Shown here: positions 28,101 through 63,509 of the stretch, in pieces
Position numbering within the stretch: the stretch's first letter is position 1
How the letters are laid out: each line of letters starts with the position of its first letter
From: Puffinus mauretanicus
Lineage: Eukaryota; Chordata; Aves; Procellariiformes; Procellariidae
Direction: 5' to 3'
DNA length: 64,000 nucleotides
Assembly: GCA_023333565.1 (NCBI GenBank)
Contig: JAJKFH010000948.1
Coordinates: forward strand, 3,174,001-3,238,000
The notes under the pieces: generated by a model
What the model was told of the DNA's origin: nothing
Databases searched by the model: none
Seen by the model: only the letters and a program-made list of their open reading frames with translations
Made by a program: the position numbers and the translations under genes

Positions 28101-31100
28101 AAATTGTTTAGAAACAGAGTTGGGACAAAACATTTTAATTTTACCTTCTAACTTTCAAATTGTCCTGTGCTGTTCAAGTAGTAGCCATGTTTACAGACAT
28201 GAGTCAGAATCAGAAGAGAGAAAAAGTACGCTAATAGGATGAACCTTTAGACCACTCAGAGCCATTATTTAACATAAATGCTAAATAATATTATAAGTTA
28301 AACTACTAAAAGAAACCTTTAAAAACAAATTATTTCCCAGAATTGTCTCACCTTTGGACAAAAATCGATGTGACTAAGAATTTGTACCAAAAAAAGGACA
28401 AAAAATGTTGCCTTTTAGCATTCCCCCAAACAACAGAAGTATCACTTCTAGATATGCTACTAGTAAAGCTATAACTGGAAAACATACATGGAGAAAACTA
28501 TGCGGAAGAGTATCACCAAAACCAAGTCAGCAATGTGCATTTAGAGAAAAAGCAACATGAGTAAATATATGGCAATGAGGAACAGCCTGGTCTTTAATAT
28601 AATTTTCAGATTTTCCAATAAGTGTTTTTTTTAATGAGCAGAGAAAGTGATAATATTATATTCTGGAGTTAGATGGATTTAACTCAGATAGTAATCAATT
28701 CTTATCTCTTCTTAATTTTTGTTGTAGAATATAACATAAATTTCAAGTCTCAGGTTCTGTGTACATAACAAGTAAGATGAAGTTGGAATACCTACAGTGC
28801 AAGAAACCAGCAATTTGGAGCAAGAGTCCTACAGCCAGGTGGAAGAGTACACAGAACATTGTTATTTTTCTAAAAATTACAGAAAATAATTATCTTGGTT
28901 TCATAAAAATTATGAGTAAAAATAAAAAAAATATGAAAAATAAATTCCAATGACAGAAATATATGCTGTGGGATAGCCTATTAAGTATACATAAGTCAGC
29001 AGAGAATTGTAATTAATTAAACGACTTAAAACCATTTAAAACAATTCCACAACAAGGGATATGATAAAGAAGGGCCTTTTCTTGGTAAAAACAATATTTT
29101 CACTAAAATTTGTTACACTATGTTTAAAGAAAAATACCTGGAAATATGACAGATCCCACTATTTTTAAGCTATTGTGTCTTGGCCCTGCACTTCTTAAAA
29201 ATCTCTTTGAGGGCTGAACTGTTAAAAGATAGAACAATGACATTAATACAACTATTTAATTTATCTCAAAAAGCAAGCAGCATACTTTAGGTTAATCTAC
29301 ACCCTTTAATAGACTTGTTCGTCAATGGATATTAAGTTAATACTTGCCTAATATCTTATACAACATGACTCTCATTAAGGCAACAAAAAACTATGACAAA
29401 GGCCTGATATAGCTAAGCATCCTTATTCTAAACAGCACTTAAGTTTATATTTAGTTTTAAATATATTCATGTTTTACAAAAAGACTGTCACATTTTAAAT
29501 AAAGACTGTCCAAAATGGGGATAATGGGGATAGGCACTGTCCAAAATGAAGGTAAAATTTAGCTGTGTTGTTACAATACCCTCAGTCAGGATGTCAATCA
29601 CTGTGTGTACTGACCATTAATGAAGTAATGAGCTTGGGTTCTGTCATGACTGATTTTCTTTATTTCCCCATTAAAAGAAATATAAGGTATTTTATGGCTA
29701 TTTCAATTTGCATTGCTTCTATTTTAAATAGAAATTAAAAACACGTTCATAAAGTTCACAAAGGTTTGCAAGACATACAAGGCTTCTGAAAGAAAACTTA
29801 AGTATCTTTCAGGTGGGCATTCTAGTACAAGTCAGATCTGAGTTTCTTTCACAGAGTTTCCAGAGATACAGAACTGAAGCCAGCAGAAAGATAATGGCTA
29901 TTAGACCTCTCAGCATTTTGTGTTCTTTGTCTCCACCTCCTGCTTGGAAAGGAAGTGGACTACTGGGAATTAAGGTATGTTTGTAATTTCTCATTCTTTC
30001 GGGGAATCTGGGAAAGAAAGTAAATAACAAAGGAATAGAAAGTCTTGAATACAAAAGACAGCAATAAAATACTGAACATACCAGTAGCAATTATTTTATG
30101 AAGATGGGCTAAATAATTACGTAGCACCAGATCAGTGCTTGTTTGCTAACTTAGGTTCAATATTCAAAAACTAAAAGCAGCAATAAATACTCTGGTAAAC
30201 TGGTTGTAGATTAAGGCATTTGTTGGGGGCAATGAGAGTGGGGTGGAGCTTTGTTTTGATTTATCTTCATTTAAGCAATAATGGGAAATTACCAATTCAC
30301 CCCATCTACTATACAAATGGTAGTTGCACTTCTTTACAGTATTGTTATGGAAAACAGAAGCAAGGCAGATTCTTCAGCTTTCAGGACAAGATAATCAAGG
30401 TAAGTTAAAAGAACTGCCTGTACTTGTCATTTCGGAATGTAAGCAGAGTACACCACTGAAAATACTTAGAAAGTAGGAAGAAATAAAAACTTGCTTGAGG
30501 GGAAAAAAAAAAAGAGAGAAGATAATCATAAGAGTAGTCTCATATATGATGGATTTCTGTGATTAAGAGTTTAATTTACTTCACAATATTTCTTCACTGT
30601 GTACCACTTCAACAAGTTTGTTTGAGGAGCAAAATTTTTCAAATAACTTCACTTTCCCCAAAGACCTACTAGAAGGATTGGAGAGTTTATATTGAAAAAC
30701 AAAATGGATTCAAATTTTCTCACTGGAATATTTATGTTAAGTCTTTTAGAATTCTGCTGCACTGGCAGAAACAAAACTAATTTTTCACTAAAGTTCAGCT
30801 CACAAAAGAACATGATCATTCTCCATTGACAAAAATCAGCATATGCTTTGATTTTAATAAAAGCATACTAATTTATAGCAAATTATAAATCCTACCTGAA
30901 AAACAGCCCATTTTAAAATTCCTTCTGCCACTATTATCTGTCCACATGATCCATAAATATTTTATGAACTGTCAAGTTGATTTATGTATCATAATTGGAA
31001 AGGAAAAACATAATCCACCAAAAACAAATTAATGAGAGAAAAACTGAAAACAACAATCTTATACAGCAAGTATTCAAAGTTTATGAGATGGCAGCTGAAA

Positions 31101-34100
31101 ATATGCATCTAGAAAAGTTAAGCATTGCAGGTATGAGCAGATATACATAACTTTATGGGATGTTTAGGCACTACTTAATCAATGCAGAAGGAAAGTAATT
31201 TTTTTTTACAATAATAATTTAAACCCAAAGATGGAGCTCTTGAACTGTTTGTTTAAAAAGGACTAGAAAAAGTGGAAGCAATATGGTTACTGAACGAAGA
31301 TAATCTAAAACTTTTGGAATTACTTTTTTGGTATCTTCAATGACAACGCATGCTAGATGTTGATAAAGACAGCTTAAATGCTCTTTCATGCGTATACACG
31401 CTTCATTTGCATAGCAGCCATTTCAGTCAGTAAATGTTTCTGTCCGCATATGAATCCCAACTCTCATACACTCTTTCCTTCACTTTCTACACTGCCTTTT
31501 AAATTTTTTGAAGCCTTTTTTCATGTTTCCTACTTAAATTCTTTTGATCTCCTCCTAATCACGTGGAATTTAAATGGCACCTGCTGCAGCAGTTTCTAGC
31601 AAAAATGATCTTCCAATTCTCACTTTCCATTTTAACAGTGCATATGATCAGGTTAAAAACAAGCTTTTCATAGGAAAAAAAGTATCAAGAGGTCATTAAG
31701 TCCCACAGAAAGACCAACAAAAATAATAAAGGATAAGGGAAGTGCTTAATCTGCATTTTAAAGTCATTAAATATATTATTCCATCCCTTCAATTTGATGG
31801 AAGGGATGCACTTAACAAGCACTTAACAAGCAGTAAGAAAAGCTAAGTTTCACTCATTTTTGAGAAAAATAAGTGAGATTTCTGAATTAATTCCCCCAAT
31901 TAAGTTTTTAAGCAGGCCAATGCACTAGAAATATATAGGATCTGATTCCTCATTCTCTTGTACTTCTTACAGGCATAATACAAGGTGTGACCAACAGTTC
32001 CTTTTGCAGAATAACACAGATGATGAAAAATAGTTTTGCATCACCAGCGTACATATGGAAGTTCAGGGTAATTCATCCCCAAGTCCGGGGTGATTCAAAC
32101 TTCCCAGCTGCCTAAAGGGCCATTCCCGAAGCCTGGAATTCAAGGGTACATCTGCCATATAAAGTAGCTATATTACTTGAGGATTCATTGTGCGACTTTA
32201 AAATCTGATGGAGTTAAATTCAACAGCTTTACTACTAATTTATGCCACCAAAACAGGCCCAAGATCCTGCGGAGAGATAAATTTAAGTGTAAAACGCTAA
32301 CACCCTGTTTGATGCATTTAAAATCTACTTGGCAGATGTATAAATTCTACCCATACGCTGACAGAAATTGAGCTTATGTATTTCTAAGGGGTTCTGCCTA
32401 TAGAGGGAAGAGTCTCAATTTGAGATCAGAAGTAGCAGGTGGTTTGTACCTGCACAAACAACCCCTCCTGCTCCTCCCTGGTGGGAGGGAGTTACAACAG
32501 TGCCAGGTAAAGAGGGGTGCCTTCCCGCTTCCTGCCCAAAGGAGGAATCCCGGATAGGTTAGTACTGACCAAATCAGCATTCATTCCTATGCCCACTGAG
32601 TTGGAAGGGAATGCCACTCACCTACTTAAAGTTTCACATAAAGTATATTCTACTATTTCATAAAATATTTTATTCTGAATCTTTTAGTCCTAAAATGAAC
32701 ATTACTGTTGCAAAATTAATCATCTTCAAAACAATTCATCAGAAAATTAAATTTGGTCTGAAAATTGCAGTGGCAGGAAAGAGAGTTTAAAATGAGTCTT
32801 AAATCAACAATCAATTTATTAATTAATAAAATACTGTATTACTAGAATGTTCAGTTGGCATAGTTTCAATTCATTTATTTAGAAATGAAAATTCTATGAA
32901 GCAATAGGAAAAGATTTATTTAAGTTATGATAATTGCTAAAAGTTTTTTCAAAGTAATTATGTTTTGAGATAGTTTTTGTAAAGAGATTTCTGCACCAAA
33001 AGAGTATATAAATAGGAACACTACTTACTTAAGTTATTTTTGCTCAATCATGTTAATAGTCAAGTGTTTTTCTATATCCAAGTATTTTAATTAGAGCTGG
33101 CATTTCTAAGCTGCCTATTGATGGCAAGTGCTGTGCAGAAATATTACCATTTCTATTACTAGTCATATGAAAGTCATATAGGAGAAACCAAACTTCAGTT
33201 TCTAATCTGTCTCAGTTAAGTTTAAGCCTTTTGACAAAAAGCCTGCAAGATATGAACGATATTATGTTTTTCAAGTAGGCCTTCATATTTCCTTTCTGAC
33301 AATTACAGCACTAAAACATTTTGTGAATTAAAAAGGTGACTTTTTTTCCTTATCATATTGCAAGCTAAAGTTGAAAATGTTGTATCTTTTCAGTAAGATG
33401 GAAACTTTCTTCAGATGGCTCAGAAAAGTCAAATGTAACTAAGCCATTTTAAGAAACGTGCTCCACATTGTTCTCAAAAAGTTTAATTTTTGATGCCTGG
33501 ACCATCGGGTGTGAATTTTTCCCTAGCACTCGCTGTTCATTTTTGAGGAAAAAAAGATTACTTAGATAATCCTTCAGCTTTCCTGCATCCATCTCCACCT
33601 CCACATGTAGAAAGTAAATTTAATCCCATTGGGTGGGATTAAATACGGTGGGTGTAGGAGGGCAAAAGCACTGACAGGTATTTAACAAAACCCACAGGGG
33701 AATGTTAAAGGGTACAGCTCCTGTATTATGGAACAGCACACCCCAGATATAAACACAAACTTAAAACTACCAGGCCGTAAAGAGGGTCACATATGTAGCT
33801 ACACACATATCTGCTTTTGTAAAACAGTGTAAATAAATGCATGAGGGCAAGTCTTCCGAGGAGCAGTTGAGGGAACTGGGGTTGTTTAGCCTGGCGAAAA
33901 GGAGGTTCAGGGGAGACCTTATCGCTCTCTACAACTACCTGAAAGGAGGTTGTAGCGAGGTGGGTGCTGGTCTTTTCTCCCAAGTAACAAGTGATAGGAC
34001 AAGAGGAAATGGCCTCAAGTTGCGCCACATGAGGTTTAGATTGGATATTAGGAAAAATTTCTTCACCGAAAGGGTTGTCAAGCACTGGAACAGGCTGCCC

Positions 34101-34722
34101 AGGGAAGTGGTTGAGTCACCATCCCTGGAGGTATTTAAAAGACGTGTAGACGTGGTGCTTAGGGACATGGTTTAGTGGTGGACTTTGCAGTGTTAGGTTA
34201 ATGGTTGGACTCCATGCTCTTAAAGGTCTTTTCCAACCTAAATAATTCTGTGATTCTGTGATTCTATGACAAAGGCATAGGCAGGGAGTGAACTCAGGAA
34301 AACCTGTAAAATTCACACCCGATGCTCCAGGCAGGGCAGGGACGGGAGACAGCAAGGTTTCGGAGCTGCCACCACTGCCTTCCTCGAGCTGTGCGTCCAG
34401 GCCCTGCGGGGAAGGGGCAGTCCGTGGCTCGATCCCGCCACCCCGGCACCTACCCGAGGCCCCGGGTGTCGGCGGCCTGAGGCGAGAGGCACCCCGGCGA
34501 CTGCGGCCGGCCAGAGACGAGTGGCACTCCGGCGACGGCCGCCGGGCGGCGCCCGCCCCACCGCCCGGGAGGCGCCCCCCCACCGCCCGGGAGGGTACCT
34601 GCGGGGGGTGCCTGCAGCAGGACGAGCAGAAGGAGAAGGAAGAAGAGGCGGGCCTGGAGGTGGCCGGCGGGGGCCGTTGCCCGGCGGCAGCCCCGCGCCC
34701 TACCATGCGCCGCACGCCACAT
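3050..34722 (-). CDS. ZPBP: ZPBP, zona pellucida binding protein (whole spliced CDS, 8 exons)
   Basis: Join, in transcript order: 34722-34599, 29218-29138, 26045-25920, 18511-18368, 16499-16281, 11391-11315, 9585-9408, 3141-3050. This totals 1041 nt, 346 residues plus TAA. All seven introns are GT-AG and phases agree (1,1,1,1,1,0,1). The product matches the Sp38/ZPBP family as I remember the human protein (about 351 residues). It has a signal peptide (about 1-41), one Ig-like domain with cysteines at 84 and 136 and tryptophan 101, a conserved middle with the run [12 protein letters not shown], and a cysteine-rich tail. In mammals ZPBP is an acrosomal matrix protein involved in acrosome assembly and zona binding. 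That role is family knowledge, not visible here. It lies head-to-head with SPMIP7. Sequons N-S-S, N-L-S and N-T-S suggest N-glycosylation. No frame-breaking lesion was seen, so the gene looks functional. Confidence 0.93.
3142..9407 (-). other. ZPBP intron 7
   Basis: A 6.3-kb phase-1 intron. Apart from an ancient CR1/L3-like relic at about 6430-7790, it is AT-rich sequence with no feature I recognise. It contains a cluster of overlapping chance frames at 8159-8985. Confidence 0.85.
6430..7790 (+). mobile_element. Ancient CR1/L3-like LINE relic
   Basis: Degraded but ordered traces of a CR1-clade reverse transcriptase. At about 6540 there is NYADNKTGR in place of the FADDTKLGG box. At about 6750-6800 there is [14 protein letters not shown] in place of the [13 protein letters not shown] block. 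From 7440 to 7735, sequence resembles the CR1/L3 3' region, with tracts like ATATACAAAAGCTATTTCAA and GACAGAACAAGAAGTAAC and a terminal ATCTGTCAGGA. Stops and indels are frequent. It lies in ZPBP intron 7, opposite in sense to the gene. The boundaries are soft. Confidence 0.6.
9408..9585 (-). CDS. ZPBP: ZPBP coding exon 7
   Basis: A 178-nt exon, phase 0 to 1, with acceptor TTCAATTTAG and donor TTGTG|GTAAGT. It encodes residues 258-316, including [35 protein letters not shown] and the start of the Cys-rich tail, CPECC. It is almost collinear with the human protein. Confidence 0.95.
9586..11314 (-). other. ZPBP intron 6
   Basis: A 1.7-kb phase-0 intron, AT-rich, holding the GAT/ATT microsatellite at 10027-10119. 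Nothing else is recognised. Confidence 0.85.
10027..10119. repeat. Two-block triplet microsatellite (GAT)22(ATT)9
   Basis: Twenty-two GAT units, one of them GAC, are followed directly by nine ATT units. The switch is sharp at 10092/10093. The array lies in ZPBP intron 6, about 530 nt past the exon 7 acceptor and 1.2 kb before the exon 6 donor in plus-strand order. The long serine run in the reverse frame is only this repeat. Confidence 0.97.
11315..11391 (-). CDS. ZPBP: ZPBP coding exon 6 (short, diverged)
   Basis: A 77-nt exon, phase 1 to 0, with acceptor TTTTGTTATAG and donor AACAAG|GTACAG. It encodes residues 232-257, beginning [13 protein letters not shown] and ending HRLNK. It corresponds to the human SSLDTEKG...CTDHNC segment, with two cysteines kept in similar places, but most other residues differ. 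Phase and position fit exactly between exons 5 and 7. Confidence 0.86.
12914..13612 (+). pseudogene. CR1 copy A, endonuclease-RT linker fragment
   Basis: A 232-codon open frame whose part from about residue 30 onward is CR1 protein: [15 protein letters not shown], then [38 protein letters not shown] and [13 protein letters not shown]. The first residues come from flanking DNA and are not CR1. The true CR1 frame shifts near 13600, so this cannot make an enzyme. Confidence 0.85.
13785..14861 (+). pseudogene. CR1 copy A, reverse transcriptase fragment with mutated active site
   Basis: A 358-codon frame covering RT motifs 1-7: [42 protein letters not shown], motif A with Asp130 in YLDFSKAFD, and motif B SGVPQGS at 185-191. 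The motif C box, which should be FADD, reads FAEN at residues 216-219 (codons GAG AAC at 14436-14441), so both catalytic aspartates of that box are lost. The frame ends early because of the 10-nt insertion near 14767. The continuation is found in another frame to 15054. Confidence 0.92.
14689..15054 (+). pseudogene. CR1 copy A, C-terminal RT fragment after frameshift
   Basis: A 121-codon frame that carries on the CR1 protein after the insertion: [20 protein letters not shown], then [35 protein letters not shown] and [13 protein letters not shown]. The first 30 codons are out of the CR1 frame. It is not independently coding. Confidence 0.85.
16281..16499 (-). CDS. ZPBP: ZPBP coding exon 5 (conserved middle region)
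   Basis: A 219-nt exon, phase 1 to 1, with acceptor CCTGCAG and donor TTTTCAG|GTAAAA. It encodes residues 159-231. The run [16 protein letters not shown] is nearly identical to the human family sequence, and [19 protein letters not shown] and [10 protein letters not shown] follow in the expected order. This is the strongest single match in the gene. It has two sequons, NSS and NTS. Confidence 0.96.
16500..18367 (-). other. ZPBP intron 4
   Basis: A 1.9-kb phase-1 intron, AT-rich. I see no repeat family or conserved element in it. The 114-codon reverse frame at 17089-17433 has no family signal. Confidence 0.85.
18368..18511 (-). CDS. ZPBP: ZPBP coding exon 4 (second half of Ig-like domain)
   Basis: A 144-nt exon, phase 1 to 1, with acceptor TTTACTAG and donor TATG|GTAAGT. 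It encodes residues 111-158, including [10 protein letters not shown] and the Ig signature SGVYTC (Tyr134, Cys136). Sequons are at the NSS run that opens the exon and at NLS before the YTC motif. It ends KYLIYG, like KYAIYA in human. Confidence 0.94.
18512..25919 (-). other. ZPBP intron 3
   Basis: A 7.4-kb phase-1 intron, the longest in the gene. It holds a diverged CR1 relic at about 23960-25585. The rest is AT-rich sequence in which I recognise nothing. Confidence 0.85.
23960..25585 (+). mobile_element. Diverged CR1 retrotransposon relic (copy B)
   Basis: An older CR1 copy with many frameshifts. Recognisable pieces in order are [19 protein letters not shown] at about 24290, [24 protein letters not shown] (motif A remnant) and [20 protein letters not shown] (motif B/C area). 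[20 protein letters not shown] follows at about 24850, then [20 protein letters not shown] at about 25030. The FADD box reads YAKD. The end at CTATTCTATCC fits a CR1 terminus. It is more decayed than the copies at 12990 and 43716, so probably an earlier insertion. Confidence 0.85.
25920..26045 (-). CDS. ZPBP: ZPBP coding exon 3 (first half of Ig-like domain)
   Basis: A 126-nt exon, phase 1 to 1, with acceptor TTTTTTTTTCAG and donor TTCAG|GTAAAG. It encodes residues 69-110, including VKVYVKL, RILCLT (Cys84, first Ig cysteine) and [13 protein letters not shown] (Trp101 of the Ig core). This closely matches the family segment AELIDPSFQWYGPKG. Confidence 0.93.
26046..29137 (-). other. ZPBP intron 2
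   Basis: A 3.1-kb phase-1 intron, AT-rich. No repeat family is recognised. A splice-like 20-nt segment near 26980-27000 was considered and not accepted as an exon. Confidence 0.8.
29138..29218 (-). CDS. ZPBP: ZPBP coding exon 2
   Basis: An 81-nt exon, phase 1 to 1, with acceptor TTTTAACAG and donor CCAG|GTATTT. It encodes residues 42-68, ending KIVGSVIFP, which parallels the KIVGSTSFP run I recall in human ZPBP. It was found by searching for the residues needed between the signal peptide and the Ig domain. The exon is too short to stand out as an open frame. Confidence 0.88.
33842..34268 (+). mobile_element. CR1 3'-end fragment (copy C)
   Basis: A 427-bp 5'-truncated CR1 tail, very close to the ends of the copies at 12990 and 43716. 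It encodes [52 protein letters not shown] and [20 protein letters not shown] in one open frame (33837-34175). The 3' UTR and TTCTGTGATTCTGTGATTCTATG repeats follow. It is inserted 330 bp from the ZPBP exon 1 donor, at the edge of the CpG island. Confidence 0.95.
34480..34593. repeat. Short imperfect tandem duplications in the CpG island
   Basis: Two duplications lie side by side. A 33-bp unit at 34480-34512 recurs imperfectly at 34514-34546 (shared core GGCACYCCGGCGAC). A 23-bp unit at 34549-34571 recurs with one base lost at 34572-34593 (shared CACCGCCCGGGAG). They sit just inside ZPBP intron 1, ending 5 nt from the exon 1 donor. Confidence 0.85.
34599..34722 (-). CDS. ZPBP: ZPBP coding exon 1 (signal peptide)
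   Basis: Encodes residues 1-41 plus one base. An arginine-rich start ([14 protein letters not shown]) leads to a strongly hydrophobic leucine run ([16 protein letters not shown]), a typical cleavable signal peptide. The start context is GTGGCGATGT, with G at -3. The frame stays open upstream to another ATG at 35010, which would add 96 residues. I prefer 34722 because it puts the signal peptide at the N-terminus and gives a length near the human one. The donor is GCAG|GTACCC, phase 1. The exon lies inside the CpG island. Confidence 0.85.
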
Positions 34723-34811
34723 CGCCACAGGCCCCAGCGCCTCTTCCGACCGCTCGGGCGCGCGGCTGCCGTTAGCCACCCCCAACGGCTGCCTGGCGAG
34801 GCGCGCGGGGC

Positions 34812-34841
34812 AGGCGCGGCGAGGCGAGGCGCGGCGAGGCG
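34812..34841. repeat. Perfect 15-bp tandem duplication
   Basis: The unit AGGCGCGGCGAGGCG is present twice in a row, 90 bp upstream of the ZPBP ATG within the CpG island. It may sit in the 5' UTR or core promoter. Confidence 0.9.
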
Positions 34842-37158
34842 AGTCCGACGCGGTGAGGGCGAGCCGCAGGGGTGGAGGTGGCTTCGCCGCCCTCCGGCCT
34901 TCCCTGCCATCACCCGCCGCGGGGAAGTCAGCGGCGGGGCTTTCCCAGCCGCAGTGCCAAGCTCTGCACTTGTGTCTCTGGCGAAAGAGGGGAGGGAGGA
35001 AGGCTTTCACATCCTCAAACCCCAGGGAAACATCTGCCGCCGCGGCAGCTCGATCGTCAATCGTCCAGCTGCTGGGTTATACATAATTAATCCCAATCCA
35101 TTAACGCACCAGCACGCCCACACCTCTGCTCTAGGGGCAGCTCCTTTGAAACAGCCAGGCCTGAGGTGGTGCAGACTGCACCTGGGGGTGGCCAAAGGTA
35201 CGGTGAACTTGCTTCATGCTCACTGCAGTTGTTCCTAAAAACAAAAAAAAGAGAGCAAGGAAGTTTCCATTGCAAAACCAAAGAACTGTGCTGATCTAGT
35301 CACTGTCATGAGCATTCACAGCTGTGCTGCTCAGTCTTTATTGTGCTGCTACAAAAAGGCAATTAAGAAAGTGTCTGGAATCCCAGGACATTTACAGGTT
35401 TCCATGGCATAAGAGTATTTAATTTGTAGTAGGTTAGAGAAAGGATTTTTTGAAAGAATAGAGGGGGAGAAAATGAGTTATCTGGGAAGCAAATAAAATC
35501 TGGCAGGAAAATTTCACTCTATTGGAAAATTTGGAATGCTGGTACTGTGTCAGAGAAGAAAAAAAGCTGTTTACATCGAAGAACCAAGGAGACTGCTCCA
35601 TGGGAATCATGGAAGCAAAACAAAAGGCAGACATCTAGTAAAGAGGACTAGCTTAGACATATGACCAGCTCATTCATGTGCTTCCTTAAAGCACGGATCA
35701 CTTCTGAAAATTGACAGTAGAAATAATTCAGCCTTACTTGGCAAATTTACTTCCCAGGATAATCTGGACAGAACCCTGTCAACAAAATCCAAGATAAAGC
35801 TTTAATTGCATTTCACTCTGCAAAATGAATGGAACAAAACGTGAGTCATCCTTGCAATATCTTCCATCCTGTGCCTTACCTGGGTCCCATGTCTTTGCGT
35901 CTCCTGCCATCTCTTTCTAAAGCTTTCCAGGAGAAAGTAACCAGTGGGGAAAAAGGTCAGGCTGCAACACTGGATGTTATTTCTAGTGTAAAACTGATTA
36001 TATTTGGTATGGAGATTACTGAGTGTCAGTAAATACAGACACCAGTATGGCATTTTGAAAGCTTGTTACTGGCAGAAGTAAAATTTTGGAAGTACCTTTT
36101 CACTAACTTGAGTGTACAAGTATGATAGAAAGTGGACACAAGATGTGTCAGACAAAGAGTTTCGTGTTTTCATAGTGTTGGCTTAGCCTTACAATGCCGG
36201 TACTGCATATACAGTGTTCTCAGCTGTTACTTTTTACCCATTTTAGTTCTTGTGACCTACATATGAAAGCTGTCTTAATAAAGAAGGAAGCTTTATTTAG
36301 TTATTTTTTTCTCCTCCATCAGCAAACTACTCCAGAAAAAACCCACCATGATTCTGCATTATGGAACATAACTTTTTATTACTATAAACCTGTACTGTAA
36401 TAAATGTTAGGCCCATTTCTGATTTCATGTTAATCAAGAGCAAGTTAGGAATTCAGGGAAGTTACATCTGTGCGAAACTAACATAAATGAGAGAATGATC
36501 AGCCTCTGTGCCCTAATTTTTCCTGACAAGGCCACAAAATGAAGGCCCCCATAGTATGAATTGAGCTGTCCAAATAAATGTAGTTTGATTTTTCCGAAGT
36601 GCCAGACCTTTGCAGATGGCACTGAATTCATGCAGAGAGGACCTCTATAAATCAGACTGCTTTTGTTTAGATTGCTAAATGAAGATTGTCGATCTTGGGA
36701 TTAGGAAATGAGTGCTGCATATTCTGACCTGAGACATAAATGGATTTTCCAACCTGATAGAACAAATGGCAAAACCCCGGAGGAAATTAAGCTCCATGGA
36801 AAACTCTGATGTCAATGTGATTTACTTATTCCAAGTAATAATTGTAAGTTTTCTGGATTTGCATTTATCTGCAGTTGTGTTTGACAAATTTTGTTTGTTT
36901 TAAATCCGTGTTTCAATTTAATTCGTATTTGTGATCTAGATACCAACAGAATAACTTATTTTAAAATACTTCAATGAAAACATCATATAATTCTTATTAA
37001 GATTGAAAACTTCTTAATTTTGCCTCTACTAGATGAATAGGTAATTGATAGTGCCATTCCAAGTTTCTATGTCTATCCACTTGAAGGACTAGATTACTGT
37101 GGTGCACATGAACCATGTTTCACACCAGGAGACATTTCATTGTGAGGTGGTTTCCATC

Positions 37159-37171
37159 GTTACCAAGCAAC
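37159..37171. promoter_or_regulatory. RFX X-box (GTTACC-A-AGCAAC)
   Basis: Two half-sites, GTTACC and AGCAAC, with a 1-nt spacer fit the X-box consensus GYNRCC N0-3 RGYAAC at every fixed position. RFX2/RFX3 bind such sites at ciliary and spermiogenesis genes. It lies 240 bp upstream of the SPMIP7 ATG, an apt place for a gene of the sperm axoneme. Binding and transcription start are inferred. Confidence 0.72.
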
Positions 37172-37411
37172 AAAAAAACTCTGCTCATTCCGTGACTCTG
37201 TTCTTTTTGTACCATATTTGATAAATCTCTTTTCAGGAAAGAATTCACTACTTAAACCACTGCCTTGCTCTTTATGGTTTCTATGTACTGATCTTCTGGA
37301 GGATGACCTCTAGTTTTACTGCAGTTTGTTGGCTAGGACTTCAGAAAATTGGAGAAACAGGAGCAAGTGGAGTCTTTTAAGTTTAGTGCCACATAAGGAC
37401 AATAGAAGAGA

Positions 37412-63399
<25,988 letters not shown>

Positions 63400-63503
63400 A
63401 AAGTGTCAATCCTTTTTACCTGCATAACTGAGAGCCTCACTGTCTGACAGTGAGGAGGAAGGAAATGTGTGAAGATGTGTGGATACTTTAAATACGGAAC
63501 AAA

Positions 63504-63509
63504 AATAAA
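63504..63509 (+). terminator. SPMIP7 polyadenylation signal (AATAAA)
   Basis: The first canonical hexamer after the SPMIP7 stop, 104 nt downstream. A second AATAAA lies at 63897-63902. Use of either is inferred. Confidence 0.55.

Larger units (their letters stand above)
29219..34598 (-). other. ZPBP intron 1
   Basis: A 5.4-kb phase-1 intron. Its gene-proximal end lies in the CpG island with GC-rich short duplications, next to a CR1 tail at 33842-34268. The remainder is AT-rich with nothing recognised. Confidence 0.82.
34310..35070. promoter_or_regulatory. CpG island at the ZPBP 5' end
   Basis: About 760 bp of GC-rich, CpG-dense sequence in otherwise AT-rich DNA. It covers ZPBP exon 1 and extends about 350 bp upstream of the ATG at 34722, so it is the likely ZPBP promoter. 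It may also serve the divergent SPMIP7, whose first ATG is 2.7 kb away, through an untranslated 5' exon that I could not locate. I see no TATA box. Confidence 0.8.
34723..37411. other. ZPBP-SPMIP7 divergent intergenic region
   Basis: 2.7 kb between the two start codons. The ZPBP side is the CpG island, and the SPMIP7 side carries an X-box at 37159. In between is AT-rich sequence with no recognised repeat or exon. Untranslated 5' exons of SPMIP7 could be here. Confidence 0.75.

Noticed and set aside
29809..30090. 93-codon minus-strand frame with a hydrophobic segment
   Set aside because: Lies in ZPBP intron 1 and fits neither the ZPBP phase nor the family sequence. Exon 2 was found instead at 29138-29218.
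34116..34913. 265-codon minus-strand frame over ZPBP exon 1
   Set aside because: It is a different frame from the signal peptide frame and runs into the CR1 tail. A shadow of GC-rich sequence.
34288..35238. 316-codon plus-strand open frame across the CpG island
   Set aside because: It is antisense to ZPBP exon 1, made of Arg/Pro/Ala/Gly-rich sequence, and open because GC-rich DNA lacks stop codons. No family signal.
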